From NCBI GenBank assembly GCA_938036745.1, contig CALHWG010000069.1, positions 1 to 17,759 on the forward strand: 17,759 nucleotides of DNA, read 5' to 3'. Source of the stretch: an uncultured bacterium. GTDB taxonomy: Bacteria > Patescibacteriota > Saccharimonadia > Saccharimonadales > Saccharimonadaceae. The position numbers and the translations under genes were made by a program. Under the pieces are notes generated by a model, which saw only the letters and a program-made list of their open reading frames with translations, was not told the origin of the DNA and did no database searches. How positions within the stretch are numbered: position 1 is the stretch's first letter; each line of letters opens with the position of its first letter. Below are positions 7,654 to 16,119 of the stretch, in pieces.

Positions 7654-8277
7654 TTATAAATTAACAATAACTTTTTTATTCGACCAGAATGATGGTTGAT
7701 AATGGAGTTTTAATGAAGAACCAGCAGGAACTTCGAAAATCATGGAACCACTCTTTTTACCACCTTTTACTAAATTACCAGAGCCAAGACTATCTGGTAG
7801 GCTATAAGTTTGCATATCAGCATTTTCAGCAGCACCGTTAGAATCTTCAGCCTTAAATTCGAAAACATTATAGTTCATCTCAGTTTCAGATTTATTTTCA
7901 ATCTTTACTGAAACTTTTACATATTCTTTGCCATCTTTTGGTTTTAGATAAGCATTTCCAGAATTCCAGTTTCGCTCAACCTTTTCAACAGTTAATTCTT
8001 TTCCGTCAAACGCAATTATATCACCAACATTGAATTCAGTTTTTTCTTCTTTTTTAGAATCACCTTTTTGAGTTTGAGATGACCCGTTTGATCCAGAATT
8101 TTTATTTTCACCAACTTTTTCAGGCTGCTTGTATTGGCTGCCAATAGCAATAATTACAACTATAACAATCCAAAACCAAGCTTTTTTATAGAACGGCTTC
8201 TCAGATTTAGTTTTCGAAGATACTTTATTTAGCTGTTTATTATCATTAGATTCTACAGTTGATTTTTCTTCTTTCAT
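7654..8277 (-). CDS. Membrane-anchored DUF4352 protein, probably phase-variable
   Basis: A 207-aa surface protein. A charged cytoplasmic N-terminus of about 30 residues ends in the KKAWFWIVIVVIIAIG anchor (about 31-47). A Ser/Gly/Lys-rich linker (about 48-80) leads to a C-terminal beta domain of the DUF4352 (telokin-like) type, recognisable by FNVGDIIAFDGKELTVEKVE, KEYVKVSVKIENKSE and the closing KGGKKSGSMIFEVP ... YQPSF pattern. The domain's molecular function is unknown; in Firmicutes and Actinobacteria it is common in small secreted or lipid-anchored proteins. The gene stands alone between two terminators and has a GGGAGG Shine-Dalgarno site. Its promoter has a perfect TTGACA -35 but an 11-G run inside the spacer, pointing to expression by on/off slippage. 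Confidence 0.88.
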   Translation of the reverse strand: MKEEKSTVESNDNKQLNKVSSKTKSEKPFYKKAWFWIVIVVIIAIGSQYKQPEKVGENKNSGSNGSSQTQKGDSKKEEKTEFNVGDIIAFDGKELTVEKVERNWNSGNAYLKPKDGKEYVKVSVKIENKSETEMNYNVFEFKAEDSNGAAENADMQTYSLPDSLGSGNLVKGGKKSGSMIFEVPAGSSLKLHYQPSFWSNKKVIVNL

Positions 8278-8316
8278 TAGAACCTCCCTTTATAAAATTT
8301 TAATTATTACATAATC

Positions 8317-8348
8317 ATTTTACCCCCCCCCCCGATGTATTTTGTCAA
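8317..8348 (-). promoter_or_regulatory. Promoter with poly-G spacer for the DUF4352 gene
   Basis: Minus strand: -35 TTGACA at 8343-8348, AAATACATC, eleven G (8323-8333), then -10 TAAAAT at 8317-8322. The spacer is 20 bases as read; losing three G would give the optimal 17. Homopolymers placed this way drive phase variation in other bacteria (Neisseria porA is the established example). Confidence 0.72.
8323..8333. repeat. 11-base C/G homopolymer tract
   Basis: Eleven consecutive C on the plus strand (G on the minus strand) in an otherwise AT-rich intergenic gap. It is the only such tract noticed in the window. Its exact length is also prone to sequencing error. Confidence 0.95.
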
Positions 8349-8351
8349 GTA

Positions 8352-8386
8352 CAAAAATAAAAAAGAGGCTTTCGAAAACCTCTTTT
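8352..8386 (-). terminator. Rho-independent terminator of lepA
   Basis: AAAAGAGG ... CCTCTTTT stem with a TTTTCGAAAG apex (a UUCG-type loop), followed on the minus strand by a T-rich run. It overlaps the lepA stop codon and isolates lepA from the DUF4352 promoter. Confidence 0.85.
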
Positions 8387-9611
8387 AATCTCGTTTTAGC
8401 ATTACAGTAAAAGCTTCGCTCGGAATTTCAACATTTCCAAATTTTTTCATTCGCTTTTTACCACGTTTTTGTTTAGCAAGCAGTTTTTTCTTTCGAGAAA
8501 CATCGCCACCGTAAAGGTAGCCTGTCACATCTTTTCGATAAGCTGAAATATTCTCGCGCGCGATGAATTTTCCGCCGATTGCCGCTTGAATCGCCACTTG
8601 GAAATTCTGTCGCGGAATCACTTCTTTCAATTTTGCAGTAATTTCACGACCCATTCGCACACTTTCTGAACGATGACACATCACCGAAAGCGCATCAACC
8701 ATTTCGCCTGCAACATAAAAATCCACACGCACTAAATCTTCTACCAAATAATCCCAAAGTTCATAATTAAATGATCCATAGCCAGATGTAACACTTTTTA
8801 GCTGGTCATAAAAATCGGTCAAAAGATTAGCAAGTGGTGCTTCGAAAGAAACCAAAACACGCTCATCAATATAGCTTAAATTCTTTTGCAAACCGCGCTT
8901 CGAAACGATTAGCTGAATTACAGCACCAATATAATCTTTCGGCACCACAATTTCACCTTTAATCCACGGCTCACGAATTTCAGAAATCCTTGTGTTATCT
9001 GGTAAGTCAGCCGCGCTCTTAATATCCAATTCTTCACCCGTTGTCAAAATAACATGGTAGTCGGTTGAAGGGTTGGTCACCACTAAATCCAAATCATATT
9101 CACGTTCCAAACGCTCGCGAACAATATCCATATGAAGAAGGCCAAGAAAGCCAATTCGCACACCAAAACCTAAAACTGGTGAATTCTCTGGTTCAAATTG
9201 AAGCGCAGAATCACTTAAGCTTAATTTTTCAACCGCATCTTTCAAATCTTGATAATCTTCATTTGAAACTGGGAAAAACCCAGCATAAACGAACGGCTGA
9301 ACGTTTTGATAACCAGGTAGAGGCTCGCTAGCAGGATTTTTCGAAAGAGTTACAGTATCACCAACTTTTGCCTCACGGGTAGTTTTTAAGTTGGTGACAA
9401 TATAGCCAATCTCGCCAGCGCCCATTTTATCATACGGCGTCATTTTCGGCTGAAGCTTACCAATTTCTAGCGCCAAACCTTTCGAGTCTGTCGCCATCAT
9501 TTTAATTTCTTCACCTTTTTTTAGCTCGCCAGAAAAAATACGCACGTACAAAATCACGCCGCGGTAATCATCATAATAACTATCAAAAATCAAAGCTTTT
9601 AGTGGTTTCAT
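8385..9611 (-). CDS. lepA: LepA/EF4 domains II to C-terminus (second part of split lepA)
   Basis: 408 aa comprising everything of LepA after the GTPase domain: domain II from PLKALIFDSYYDDYRG, the EF-G-like domains III and V (FGVRIGFLGLLHMDIVRERLEREY, a hallmark of EF4) and the LepA-specific C-terminal domain ending KKRMKKFGNVEIPSEAF. The gene starts at an ATG that shares its A with the stop codon of the GTPase part (TAATG), with GAGGAG five bases before it. Reading one base back in the preceding sequence gives [10 protein letters not shown], which matches the family's usual GDP..PLKAL junction, so this is one lepA split by a missing base. It could be made by re-initiation, be part of a broken gene, or reflect a sequence error. 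Confidence 0.9.
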   Translation of the reverse strand: MKPLKALIFDSYYDDYRGVILYVRIFSGELKKGEEIKMMATDSKGLALEIGKLQPKMTPYDKMGAGEIGYIVTNLKTTREAKVGDTVTLSKNPASEPLPGYQNVQPFVYAGFFPVSNEDYQDLKDAVEKLSLSDSALQFEPENSPVLGFGVRIGFLGLLHMDIVRERLEREYDLDLVVTNPSTDYHVILTTGEELDIKSAADLPDNTRISEIREPWIKGEIVVPKDYIGAVIQLIVSKRGLQKNLSYIDERVLVSFEAPLANLLTDFYDQLKSVTSGYGSFNYELWDYLVEDLVRVDFYVAGEMVDALSVMCHRSESVRMGREITAKLKEVIPRQNFQVAIQAAIGGKFIARENISAYRKDVTGYLYGGDVSRKKKLLAKQKRGKKRMKKFGNVEIPSEAFTVMLKRD

Positions 9612-10162
9612 TAAATCTCCTCTGGTGAAGGAATTTTTTCAATCACCGCATTTAAAACTTCTTCAACGCCCATTCCTGTTTTGGCTGAAATATGCAAAAT
9701 TTCACTTTCATCACAACCTAAAAGGTTAATAACTTCTTTCGAAACTCGCGGAATATCTGCTGCGGGTAAATCAATTTTATTCAAAACTGGAATAATTTTC
9801 AAATCTGCCGCCATTGCAAGATAAACATTAGCCAAAGTTTGCGCTTGAATCCCTTGCGAAGCATCAACCACTAAAATTGCACCTTCACAAGCTTGAAGAG
9901 AACGTGAAACTTCATAAGAAAAATCCACATGACCTGGCGTATCAATTAGATTTAATTCTATTCCTTGCCAATTCATTGTTACGGGTGCAAGTTTAATTGT
10001 AATTCCTTTTTCGCGCTCCAAATCCATCGAGTCTAAAAGCTGCGACTTCATATCACGTTTTTGAACTGTACCAGTAATTTCCATCATTCGGTCAGCTAAG
10101 GTCGACTTGCCGTGATCAATATGAGCGATAATACAAAAATTTCTAATCTTTTCTAAATTCAT
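9611..10162 (-). CDS. lepA: LepA/EF4 GTPase domain (first part of split lepA)
   Basis: 183 aa holding the complete LepA G domain: G1 AHIDHGKS (13-20), the switch I segment EKGITI, G3 DTPGH (74-78), G4 NKID (128-131) and G5 SAKTG (159-163). LepA is a ribosome-associated GTPase related to EF-G, normally about 600 aa; here the frame ends at IPSPEEI just at the border to domain II. All GTP-binding residues look intact and there is no sign of wider decay. The gene has its own extended -10 (TGTTAAAAT) 11 bases before the ATG, although murJ ends only about 40 bases upstream. Together with the following ORF the length is 591 aa, as expected for one intact lepA. Confidence 0.92.
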   Translation of the reverse strand: MNLEKIRNFCIIAHIDHGKSTLADRMMEITGTVQKRDMKSQLLDSMDLEREKGITIKLAPVTMNWQGIELNLIDTPGHVDFSYEVSRSLQACEGAILVVDASQGIQAQTLANVYLAMAADLKIIPVLNKIDLPAADIPRVSKEVINLLGCDESEILHISAKTGMGVEEVLNAVIEKIPSPEEI

Positions 10163-10173
10163 AAACTTTCTAT

Positions 10174-10182
10174 ATTTTAACA
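10174..10182 (-). promoter_or_regulatory. Extended -10 promoter of lepA
   Basis: Minus strand TGTTAAAAT (hexamer 10174-10179), 11 bases before the lepA ATG, with no convincing Shine-Dalgarno site between them. Confidence 0.65.
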
Positions 10183-10203
10183 GATTTTTAAAGTTTAGGC
10201 AAA

Positions 10204-11835
10204 TTATTTAATCTTAACTTGCACAAAAATCATCTTTTTAATTTGCGAAATAATCGGCTCAGCTTCTTCAAGTTTTAATAATTTCGAAACCAAGACATAA
10301 GTTGTTGAACTCACTAATCCGATGAATATAAATTTTGGAAAGGTTGAGAAGAATCGTAAATCAGAGCCAAGCAAAGGCATTCTCGCCACCAATAAATAGC
10401 AAATTAAACCAGCTACAGCACTAGCAATCACCATTCGAAAAATCCCTGAAAGAAATTGTGTGTCAAAAAGTCCATTGATTCTTTTTCGCATCAAAAATAG
10501 TAAAATCACAATTTCAAGAACTGCGCCAATCGCCTGCGCCCAAGCTAATCCATAAGCACCAAATTTAAAAATTAAGCTGAAAATTATCGCCAAAACAATA
10601 TTCAAACCAATTGCAACCAACGAGATATAAAATGGTGTTTTTGTATCTTCCATTGCATAAAAACTCCTTGCTGCAATATGATAAATTGAACGTGCAAAAA
10701 TTGAAAGAACAAGAACACCCAAAAGTCCAGCAATCAAATCATCACCGCCGTTTTTAATAAAGCTAACGATATAGCCACGCAAAAAGAAGAACAAAACTGA
10801 AACTGGCAAAGCTAAGAAAATAATCATTCGAAGAGCCGATTGCAAATCTTTTCGAAAAAGATCTTTTCGGCCGATTGCTAATCTTTCAGTTAAATTCGGG
10901 AAAAAAGCGGTAGAAATCGCCACGCCAATTAAGTTTACTGGCATCATTTGAAGAGTTAAACTTTGCGAATAAGCACGAACCGTTCCTGAGCCCATTCGGC
11001 TTGCCATATTTGTTTCAACAATTGAATTTACGTAGTCTAAACCTTGATCCATTGAGCGTGTTGGTAGGAGCTTCATCACCTGCTGAAATCCTTTATTTTT
11101 CCAGAAAATTCGAAATTGATATTTAAAATCAACACCAATCAAACCGGCCGCTGCAATCAAAAGTTGCAAAACCGATCCAAAAGCAACACCGATCGCCACA
11201 CCCATAATTCCGCCTTCAAAAATTTGAATACCAAAAATATTAATTCCATTCGTAAAAAACACTGTTCCGATAATAATTCCAATGTTGTAAATTGCAGGCG
11301 CAAGGGCTGAAAAAGTAAATCTTCCAATTGCTTGCTGAACACTTGTCAAAACTGTTGCAATCGCAAAAAGAAATGGGTTAATTGCGATCACACGCATCAT
11401 TGATATAGCTAAAGAACGTGAAGACTCACTCAACCCTGGGCCAACAATATATTTAACTAAAGGTTCTGCAAAAATAATAATTAAAACAGATGTCACTAAA
11501 GTTAAAAGTGTCAACAGATTCAAAACACTCGAACTTAATTCCCAAGCAGATTTTTTATTTCGATTTGCCATTCGCTGGTTAAAAACTGGAATAAACGTTA
11601 CACTTAAAGCGCCCGAAACCAAAATAAAAAACATAAAATCAGGAATCGTAAAAGCCACCGTGTAAGCATCAATTCCGTCTGGGTAAGAATCTAAATAATA
11701 CGAATTTAAAAGCCTATCTCGCAAAAAGCCTAACAAGCTCGACAAAAGCGTCGAGCTCGCAAGAACGATTGCTGCAAATTTAACTGTTAATCTTGAGTTA
11801 GCTTTCGAAACAATTGATCTAACTTTTGATTTCAT
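10204..11835 (-). CDS. murJ: Lipid II flippase MurJ
   Basis: Flips lipid II to the outer face of the membrane for peptidoglycan synthesis (MurJ/MviN, MOP superfamily). The 543-aa product begins with a basic N-terminus, then the [19 protein letters not shown] first helix typical of MurJ. It continues with about fourteen membrane segments and conserved stretches such as [48 protein letters not shown] and [15 protein letters not shown]. The start follows the ftsH stop by two bases (TAGTTATG), so the two genes form an operon, and no separate promoter is seen. Its presence shows that the organism makes its own peptidoglycan. Confidence 0.95.
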   Translation of the reverse strand: MKSKVRSIVSKANSRLTVKFAAIVLASSTLLSSLLGFLRDRLLNSYYLDSYPDGIDAYTVAFTIPDFMFFILVSGALSVTFIPVFNQRMANRNKKSAWELSSSVLNLLTLLTLVTSVLIIIFAEPLVKYIVGPGLSESSRSLAISMMRVIAINPFLFAIATVLTSVQQAIGRFTFSALAPAIYNIGIIIGTVFFTNGINIFGIQIFEGGIMGVAIGVAFGSVLQLLIAAAGLIGVDFKYQFRIFWKNKGFQQVMKLLPTRSMDQGLDYVNSIVETNMASRMGSGTVRAYSQSLTLQMMPVNLIGVAISTAFFPNLTERLAIGRKDLFRKDLQSALRMIIFLALPVSVLFFFLRGYIVSFIKNGGDDLIAGLLGVLVLSIFARSIYHIAARSFYAMEDTKTPFYISLVAIGLNIVLAIIFSLIFKFGAYGLAWAQAIGAVLEIVILLFLMRKRINGLFDTQFLSGIFRMVIASAVAGLICYLLVARMPLLGSDLRFFSTFPKFIFIGLVSSTTYVLVSKLLKLEEAEPIISQIKKMIFVQVKIK

Positions 11836-11837
11836 AA

Positions 11838-13691
11838 CTAATCGTGAAGTTTTGCTTCCTTAGGCAATTTAGCATTTTTTAAGATTTCAGCAATTTCTTT
11901 TTCATCAAGAGTTTCTTTTTCAAGAAGTGCATCTGTTAATTCTTTGAGCGGTTTTTTATTCGCTTTAAGAATTGCGGCAGCACGCTCAACAGCCTCTTTA
12001 ATTAATTTAGCGATTTCTGCATCAATTTTTTCAGCGGTTTTTTCAGAATATGGTCGCTCGCGAGTCATTTTGTCGAAGAACATTCCCGAATTTTCTTCAT
12101 GGAAAACTTGATCAAGTAAATCTTCACCCATACCAAATTCAATCACCATATTTCGAGCAATATCAGTTGCATTTCGAAGGTCGCTTGATGCTCCGGTTGA
12201 AATTCCAGCTTCACCATAAATTAACATCTCTGCTTGACGACCACCCATTGCGCGCGCCAAGATATCTTTATATTCGAAAATATTTGTATAGCTTCGATCT
12301 TCTGGCGGCAAAAACCATGTTACACCACCAGTTCCACCACGCGGAATAATTGTAACCTTATGAACTGGATCTGAATCTGGTAAAACATGGCCAACAACAG
12401 CATGGCCAGCTTCATGCCAAGCTGTAGTTTCGCGCTCCAGATAGCTCATAACTTTTGATTTTCGTTCTGGGCCAATCGCCACTTTTTCGAAAGCTTCAGT
12501 TAAATCTTCATTAGTAATTACTTCACGGTTATTTCGAGCCGCCAAAATAGCCGCTTCATTTGCAATGTTCGCAAGATCGGCGCCTGCAGAACCAGCAGTT
12601 TTCTTTGCTAATGCGTTCAAATCAACAGATCCATCAACTTTTTTATTTTTAAAATGAACCTCTAAAATTGCTAAACGATCTTTTCGCTCAGGAAGAGAAA
12701 TTTCTACACGGCGGTCAAATCGGCCAGGTCGAAGAAGGGCTGGGTCGAGTACATCAGCACGGTTGGTTGCAGCCAAAACAATAACACCGGTATCCTTTTC
12801 GAAACCATCCATTTCAACCAAAATTTGGTTCAAAGTTTGTTCACGTTCATCATGGCCTCCACCCATTCCAGAGCCACGTTTTCGACCAACCGCATCAATT
12901 TCATCAATAAAGATGATCGCTGGAGCATTCTTTTTTGCTTTCGAAAATAAATCTCGCACACGTGAAGCACCAACGCCAACAAACATTTCCATAAATTCTG
13001 AACCCGAAATTGAGAAAAATGGAACTTTCGCCTCACCCGCAACAGCACGAGCCAACATCGTTTTACCAGTTCCTGGGTTTCCAACCATTAAAACACCACT
13101 TGGGATTTTTGCACCCATTTTTTGATATTTTTTAGGATCTTTCAAGAAATCGACAACTTCATATAAATCTTGTTTAGCGTTTTCATTTCCTGCAATATCT
13201 TCAAATTTAATCTTCTTTTTATCTTCACCGTAAAGTTTTGCTCGAGATTTGCCGAAATTCATCGCTTGCGAATTTTGACCAGTTGCCGAACGCATAATTA
13301 GCATAAAGAAAGCTACAATTGCAATAATTGGTACAATCATAACTGTTAAATTCCAAATTATCTCCGAAGAATTATCAACTGGCATTACATCAACAGTAGT
13401 CTTGCCTTTTTCAAGCCCTTGCTCATAAATTGTTCCACTTTCTTTAACGGATTTTTCGCTGGCTCTCTTCTCGCCTTTTTTAGTAATTCTTACATCATTT
13501 CCCTGAATTTCTAGTTTCGAAATCTCACCTTTATTAGCGCGCGAGATCACATCTGAAATAGCCACTTCTTTTAATTTATTCGAAAAAATATTCTGGCTTA
13601 GCCAAATTCCACTAAAAATAGCTATAATTACCACCCAAAAAATAACGTTCAGAGATAGCTTCTTAAAATTATTGTTTTTCTTATCTTTCAT
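11838..13691 (-). CDS. ftsH: ATP-dependent zinc metalloprotease FtsH
   Basis: Membrane-bound AAA+ protease that degrades misfolded membrane and regulatory proteins. 617 aa, close to the usual length. Two transmembrane helices (about 14-31 and 113-133) flank a small extracytoplasmic domain. The AAA module has Walker A GNPGTGKT (204-211), Walker B IIFIDEID (259-266) and the second region of homology including RPGRFDRR (321-328). The zinc protease motif is HEAGH (426-430), with the downstream SSDLRNAT segment supplying the third ligand. The start has a GGAAAGGAAG Shine-Dalgarno region and an upstream TGTTAAAAT promoter. It leads the ftsH-murJ operon. Confidence 0.97.
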   Translation of the reverse strand: MKDKKNNNFKKLSLNVIFWVVIIAIFSGIWLSQNIFSNKLKEVAISDVISRANKGEISKLEIQGNDVRITKKGEKRASEKSVKESGTIYEQGLEKGKTTVDVMPVDNSSEIIWNLTVMIVPIIAIVAFFMLIMRSATGQNSQAMNFGKSRAKLYGEDKKKIKFEDIAGNENAKQDLYEVVDFLKDPKKYQKMGAKIPSGVLMVGNPGTGKTMLARAVAGEAKVPFFSISGSEFMEMFVGVGASRVRDLFSKAKKNAPAIIFIDEIDAVGRKRGSGMGGGHDEREQTLNQILVEMDGFEKDTGVIVLAATNRADVLDPALLRPGRFDRRVEISLPERKDRLAILEVHFKNKKVDGSVDLNALAKKTAGSAGADLANIANEAAILAARNNREVITNEDLTEAFEKVAIGPERKSKVMSYLERETTAWHEAGHAVVGHVLPDSDPVHKVTIIPRGGTGGVTWFLPPEDRSYTNIFEYKDILARAMGGRQAEMLIYGEAGISTGASSDLRNATDIARNMVIEFGMGEDLLDQVFHEENSGMFFDKMTRERPYSEKTAEKIDAEIAKLIKEAVERAAAILKANKKPLKELTDALLEKETLDEKEIAEILKNAKLPKEAKLHD

Positions 13692-13722
13692 TATCTTCCT
13701 TTCCGGTCATTCAACTCTTACC

Positions 13723-13731
13723 ATTTTAACA
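13723..13731 (-). promoter_or_regulatory. Extended -10 promoter of ftsH-murJ
   Basis: Minus strand TGTTAAAAT (hexamer 13723-13728), about 31 bases before the ftsH ATG, leaving a normal short leader that contains GGAAAGGAAG. Confidence 0.65.
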
Positions 13732-13765
13732 AATTTTTTAAGCGTTTTCAACCAAAAAAGAAAAA

Positions 13766-13783
13766 GAGGCTCTAATGAACCTC
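13766..13783 (-). terminator. Terminator downstream of tilS
   Basis: Minus strand GAGGTTC-ATTA-GAGCCTC, a seven-pair stem with one G-T pair, followed by TTTTTCTTTTTT. It lies about 80 bases after the tilS stop. A second short inverted repeat, TAGATAA/TTATCTA (13853-13871), overlaps the tilS stop itself; the rest of 13784-13864 shows nothing recognisable. Confidence 0.8.
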
Positions 13784-13864
13784 ATAAATTATTCACCTCT
13801 CATTTTAGTTAGAATTTCATCAATATAAAAATTTTTAGATCACTTTTTAAGCTAGATAAAGTAT

Positions 13865-14758
13865 TTATCTACTAATTATAGTAGATATAAAACTCCATTG
13901 ATTTCTAAAAAATATAATTTCTTGCCCACCTAAAATTTGCGTTTTTGAGCCGTTTTTAAAAGTTCGAATCGCATGCAATAAATTCCAAATCTGTTTCGAT
14001 AGCGGGATTTTTCCAGATTGACGGATTATAATTTCACGCAGGATTTCATAACAAACTTCATCTGAATTCGTACGAAAAAACTCTCGTTCAAATTTTTGTC
14101 CATCGCCAATTTCGAACAAAATCTCTTGAGTTATTTTTTCAATTTCACGGCGAAGTTCAATTTGCCTTTGCCAAATTTTAAAAATAGACTCCAGATCTTT
14201 TTCGCTAAAATTCAAAGTTTTTCGAATTCGATTGCGTGTATATTTCTGGCTAAAATTAGTTGAATCCTCTCGCCAAATTAAACCTTGTTGCTTTGCCATT
14301 TTTAGAAGTTCTATTTTCGAAAATCGCAAAAAAGGCCGTTCAATATCTGGCGAATCAAAACACGCCACCGCCCGCCAACCGCCACCGCGCGCCAAATTTA
14401 ACGCAAAAGTCTCCGCCAAATCATTCTTATGATGGGCCGTAAAAATTATAGCATTTTCACGTTTAGCAATTTTTCGCAAAAAAGAATACCGAGCATTTCG
14501 AGCTTTCTCTTCGCTTGAATTTTCTCCTAAATTACCATGCTCAAATTCGAATTTTAATCTATCTTTTTCTGCTAATCTTCGAACAAATTCACAGTCTTCT
14601 TGGCTTTCTTTTCCGCGAATTCCATGCTCAAAATGCGCAACAATTAAGTTTTCTTCAAGCCATTTTTGCCCATTTTTATTTCGAAAAAATCGCACTAAAA
14701 AATCCAGCAAAACCACCGAATCCACACCGCCAGAAACTGCCACGACTATTTTCTTCAT
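13865..14758 (-). CDS. tilS: tRNA(Ile)-lysidine synthetase
   Basis: Modifies the CAU anticodon wobble C of one tRNA-Ile to lysidine using ATP and lysine, so that the tRNA reads AUA. The PP-loop motif SGGVDS is at residues 9-14. The family segments HFEHGIRGKES, TAHHKNDLAET and DSTNFSQKYTRNRIR are all present. At 297 aa it is short compared with the E. coli enzyme and resembles compact versions that lack most of the C-terminal domains. It is divergent from the PilB-like gene, with 56 bases between the two start codons. A TGGTAAAAT element eight bases before the ATG and the lack of a Shine-Dalgarno site suggest a leaderless mRNA. Confidence 0.95.
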   Translation of the reverse strand: MKKIVVAVSGGVDSVVLLDFLVRFFRNKNGQKWLEENLIVAHFEHGIRGKESQEDCEFVRRLAEKDRLKFEFEHGNLGENSSEEKARNARYSFLRKIAKRENAIIFTAHHKNDLAETFALNLARGGGWRAVACFDSPDIERPFLRFSKIELLKMAKQQGLIWREDSTNFSQKYTRNRIRKTLNFSEKDLESIFKIWQRQIELRREIEKITQEILFEIGDGQKFEREFFRTNSDEVCYEILREIIIRQSGKIPLSKQIWNLLHAIRTFKNGSKTQILGGQEIIFFRNQWSFISTIISR

Positions 14759-14766
14759 ATGAATTT

Positions 14767-14775
14767 ATTTTACCA
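14767..14775 (-). promoter_or_regulatory. Extended -10 promoter of tilS
   Basis: Minus strand TGGTAAAAT (hexamer 14767-14772), eight bases before the tilS ATG, which predicts a leaderless transcript. Confidence 0.65.
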
Positions 14776-14798
14776 CACTTGCGTTTTTAAATCGATTA

Positions 14799-14807
14799 TG
14801 TTAAAAT
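14799..14807 (+). promoter_or_regulatory. Extended -10 promoter of the PilB-like gene
   Basis: TGTTAAAAT (hexamer 14802-14807), seven bases before the ATG at 14815. The predicted transcription start coincides with the start codon, and no Shine-Dalgarno site exists. Confidence 0.7.
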
Positions 14808-14814
14808 TTAAACA

Positions 14815-16089
14815 ATGAAAGAAGGTGGGAAAATTTCGAAAATTAAAGAGATAAAGTTCGAAAATTCAGTTAAATTTGCAACCGAAAGTATTATTGAAAA
14901 TGCCCTAAATCTGCATGCGACTGATGTTCATATTGAACCAAGAGAAGATTCAACTTTGGTTCGTTTTCGAATTAACGGTGTTTTAAAAACCGTTAATGAA
15001 TTTTCGAAAGATTTTTTGCCAAAATTAGCTAAATATTTCAAACATCTTGGCGGTTTAAATTTTAGTGAAAAAACCTTTCCACAATCCGCTACAGTTCGAC
15101 ACGGAGAAGCTCGGATTCGAATTTCTACAACTCCAGTTTTTTTGGGTGAGAAAGTTACTCTAAGGTTAATTCGAGCCCGAAAAAGTGTTAGAAAACTCAA
15201 CGAAATTGGGCTTTGGGGCGAAAACTTACAGCAAATTCAACAAATTTTACGCCAACCGCGTGGAATTATTTTTACAATTGGTGAAGGAAATAATACAACT
15301 AATTTCTCAATTCTAAATGAATTAAATTCGAGCGAAAAAAATATTGTTACAATTGAAAAAAATATTGAAAAAACCATTCCAGGAATTAACCAGACTGAAA
15401 TCAATCCAAGAATCGGTTTAGATTATTTTGAAATGACTAAATCAGCCCTAAGTCAAAATCCTGATATTTTATACATCGATAGTCTAAAAGATTCGAAAAC
15501 TGCCGAGCTTATTTTTGACGCTTCAATGCGAGGAAAATTTATTATCGCAAGCCTTCCAGTTCAAAAAATAAGTGAAATTATCCCATTTTTAAATTATCTC
15601 GGAATTGAACCGTTCCTAATTAGTGCAAATGTTCTAGGAATGATCTCGCAAACCTTAATTCGTACCGTTTCGAAAAAAGCAATTTCAAAAACCAAAATCT
15701 CAAAAGAAGAATCTTCGCTGATTTTACAGGAATTTAAAACTACGGGAGCAAAAATACATCAATTAGAAAAAGATTTTCGCGATAAAGTTCACCCAAAAAA
15801 TAAACTTTCAACTTCTTCAAACTCTATTTTAGAGTTGCCAATTATTCGAAAAAAAGAAAATTACGAATTAGCTTTTTCTGGAAATACTGCAATTTTTGAA
15901 GTTTTAAATTTAATCAATGGCGAGATTTCAAAAGAAATTAAAAATTTAATTCAAATTAAGCCAACTTCAGTTGAAATTGAAGAAATTCTTTCAGTAAATA
16001 ATTTTAAAAATATGAAATTAGACGGCTTAGCGAAGGTTCTGCAAAATGAAACGATTCTACCAGAATTAATGCGGAAAACTGGATTTTAA
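14815..16089 (+). CDS. Degenerate PilB/GspE-family (type IV pilus/type II secretion) ATPase, probably inactive
   Basis: Homologue of the hexameric ATPases that drive pilus assembly and secretion, 424 aa. The N2-like domain is clear (DVHIEP at 37-42, VRFRINGVL at 49-57, GEKVTLRLI at 111-119). The ATPase core follows the family almost column for column (NIVTIE, IPGINQTEINPRIGLDYF, NPDILYI, GIEPFLISANVLGMISQTLIRTV), as does the C-terminal FEVLNLI segment. Yet the catalytic residues are replaced: the P-loop is shortened to GEGNNTT with Asn159 at the Lys position, the Walker B Glu is Ser223, the Asp-box Asp is Lys182 and the His-box His is Pro248. The zinc-binding Cys pairs after the core are also missing. 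The frame is intact, so it looks like a maintained pseudo-ATPase rather than a pseudogene. Confidence 0.88.
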   Translation: MKEGGKISKIKEIKFENSVKFATESIIENALNLHATDVHIEPREDSTLVRFRINGVLKTVNEFSKDFLPKLAKYFKHLGGLNFSEKTFPQSATVRHGEARIRISTTPVFLGEKVTLRLIRARKSVRKLNEIGLWGENLQQIQQILRQPRGIIFTIGEGNNTTNFSILNELNSSEKNIVTIEKNIEKTIPGINQTEINPRIGLDYFEMTKSALSQNPDILYIDSLKDSKTAELIFDASMRGKFIIASLPVQKISEIIPFLNYLGIEPFLISANVLGMISQTLIRTVSKKAISKTKISKEESSLILQEFKTTGAKIHQLEKDFRDKVHPKNKLSTSSNSILELPIIRKKENYELAFSGNTAIFEVLNLINGEISKEIKNLIQIKPTSVEIEEILSVNNFKNMKLDGLAKVLQNETILPELMRKTGF

Positions 16090-16099
16090 AACAATAATT

Positions 16100-16108
16100 T
16101 GTTAAAAT
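16100..16108 (+). promoter_or_regulatory. Extended -10 promoter of the PRC-barrel gene
   Basis: TGTTAAAAT (hexamer 16103-16108), 11 bases before the ATG at 16120 and just after the PilB-like gene's stop codon. No Shine-Dalgarno site is seen. Confidence 0.62.
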
Positions 16109-16119
16109 TATAAATAATT

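Noticed and set aside
9605..9625. Canonical -1 programmed frameshift at the lepA break
   Set aside because: No X-XXY-YYZ slippery heptamer and no clear downstream stem were seen. Frameshifting remains possible but is not supported by a known signal; re-initiation at TAATG or a base error is simpler.
12763..13125. Plus-strand ORF opposite ftsH, and other antisense ORFs inside lepA, murJ, tilS and the lectin
   Set aside because: They mirror well-conserved genes on the minus strand, lack ribosome sites and have no recognisable protein features.
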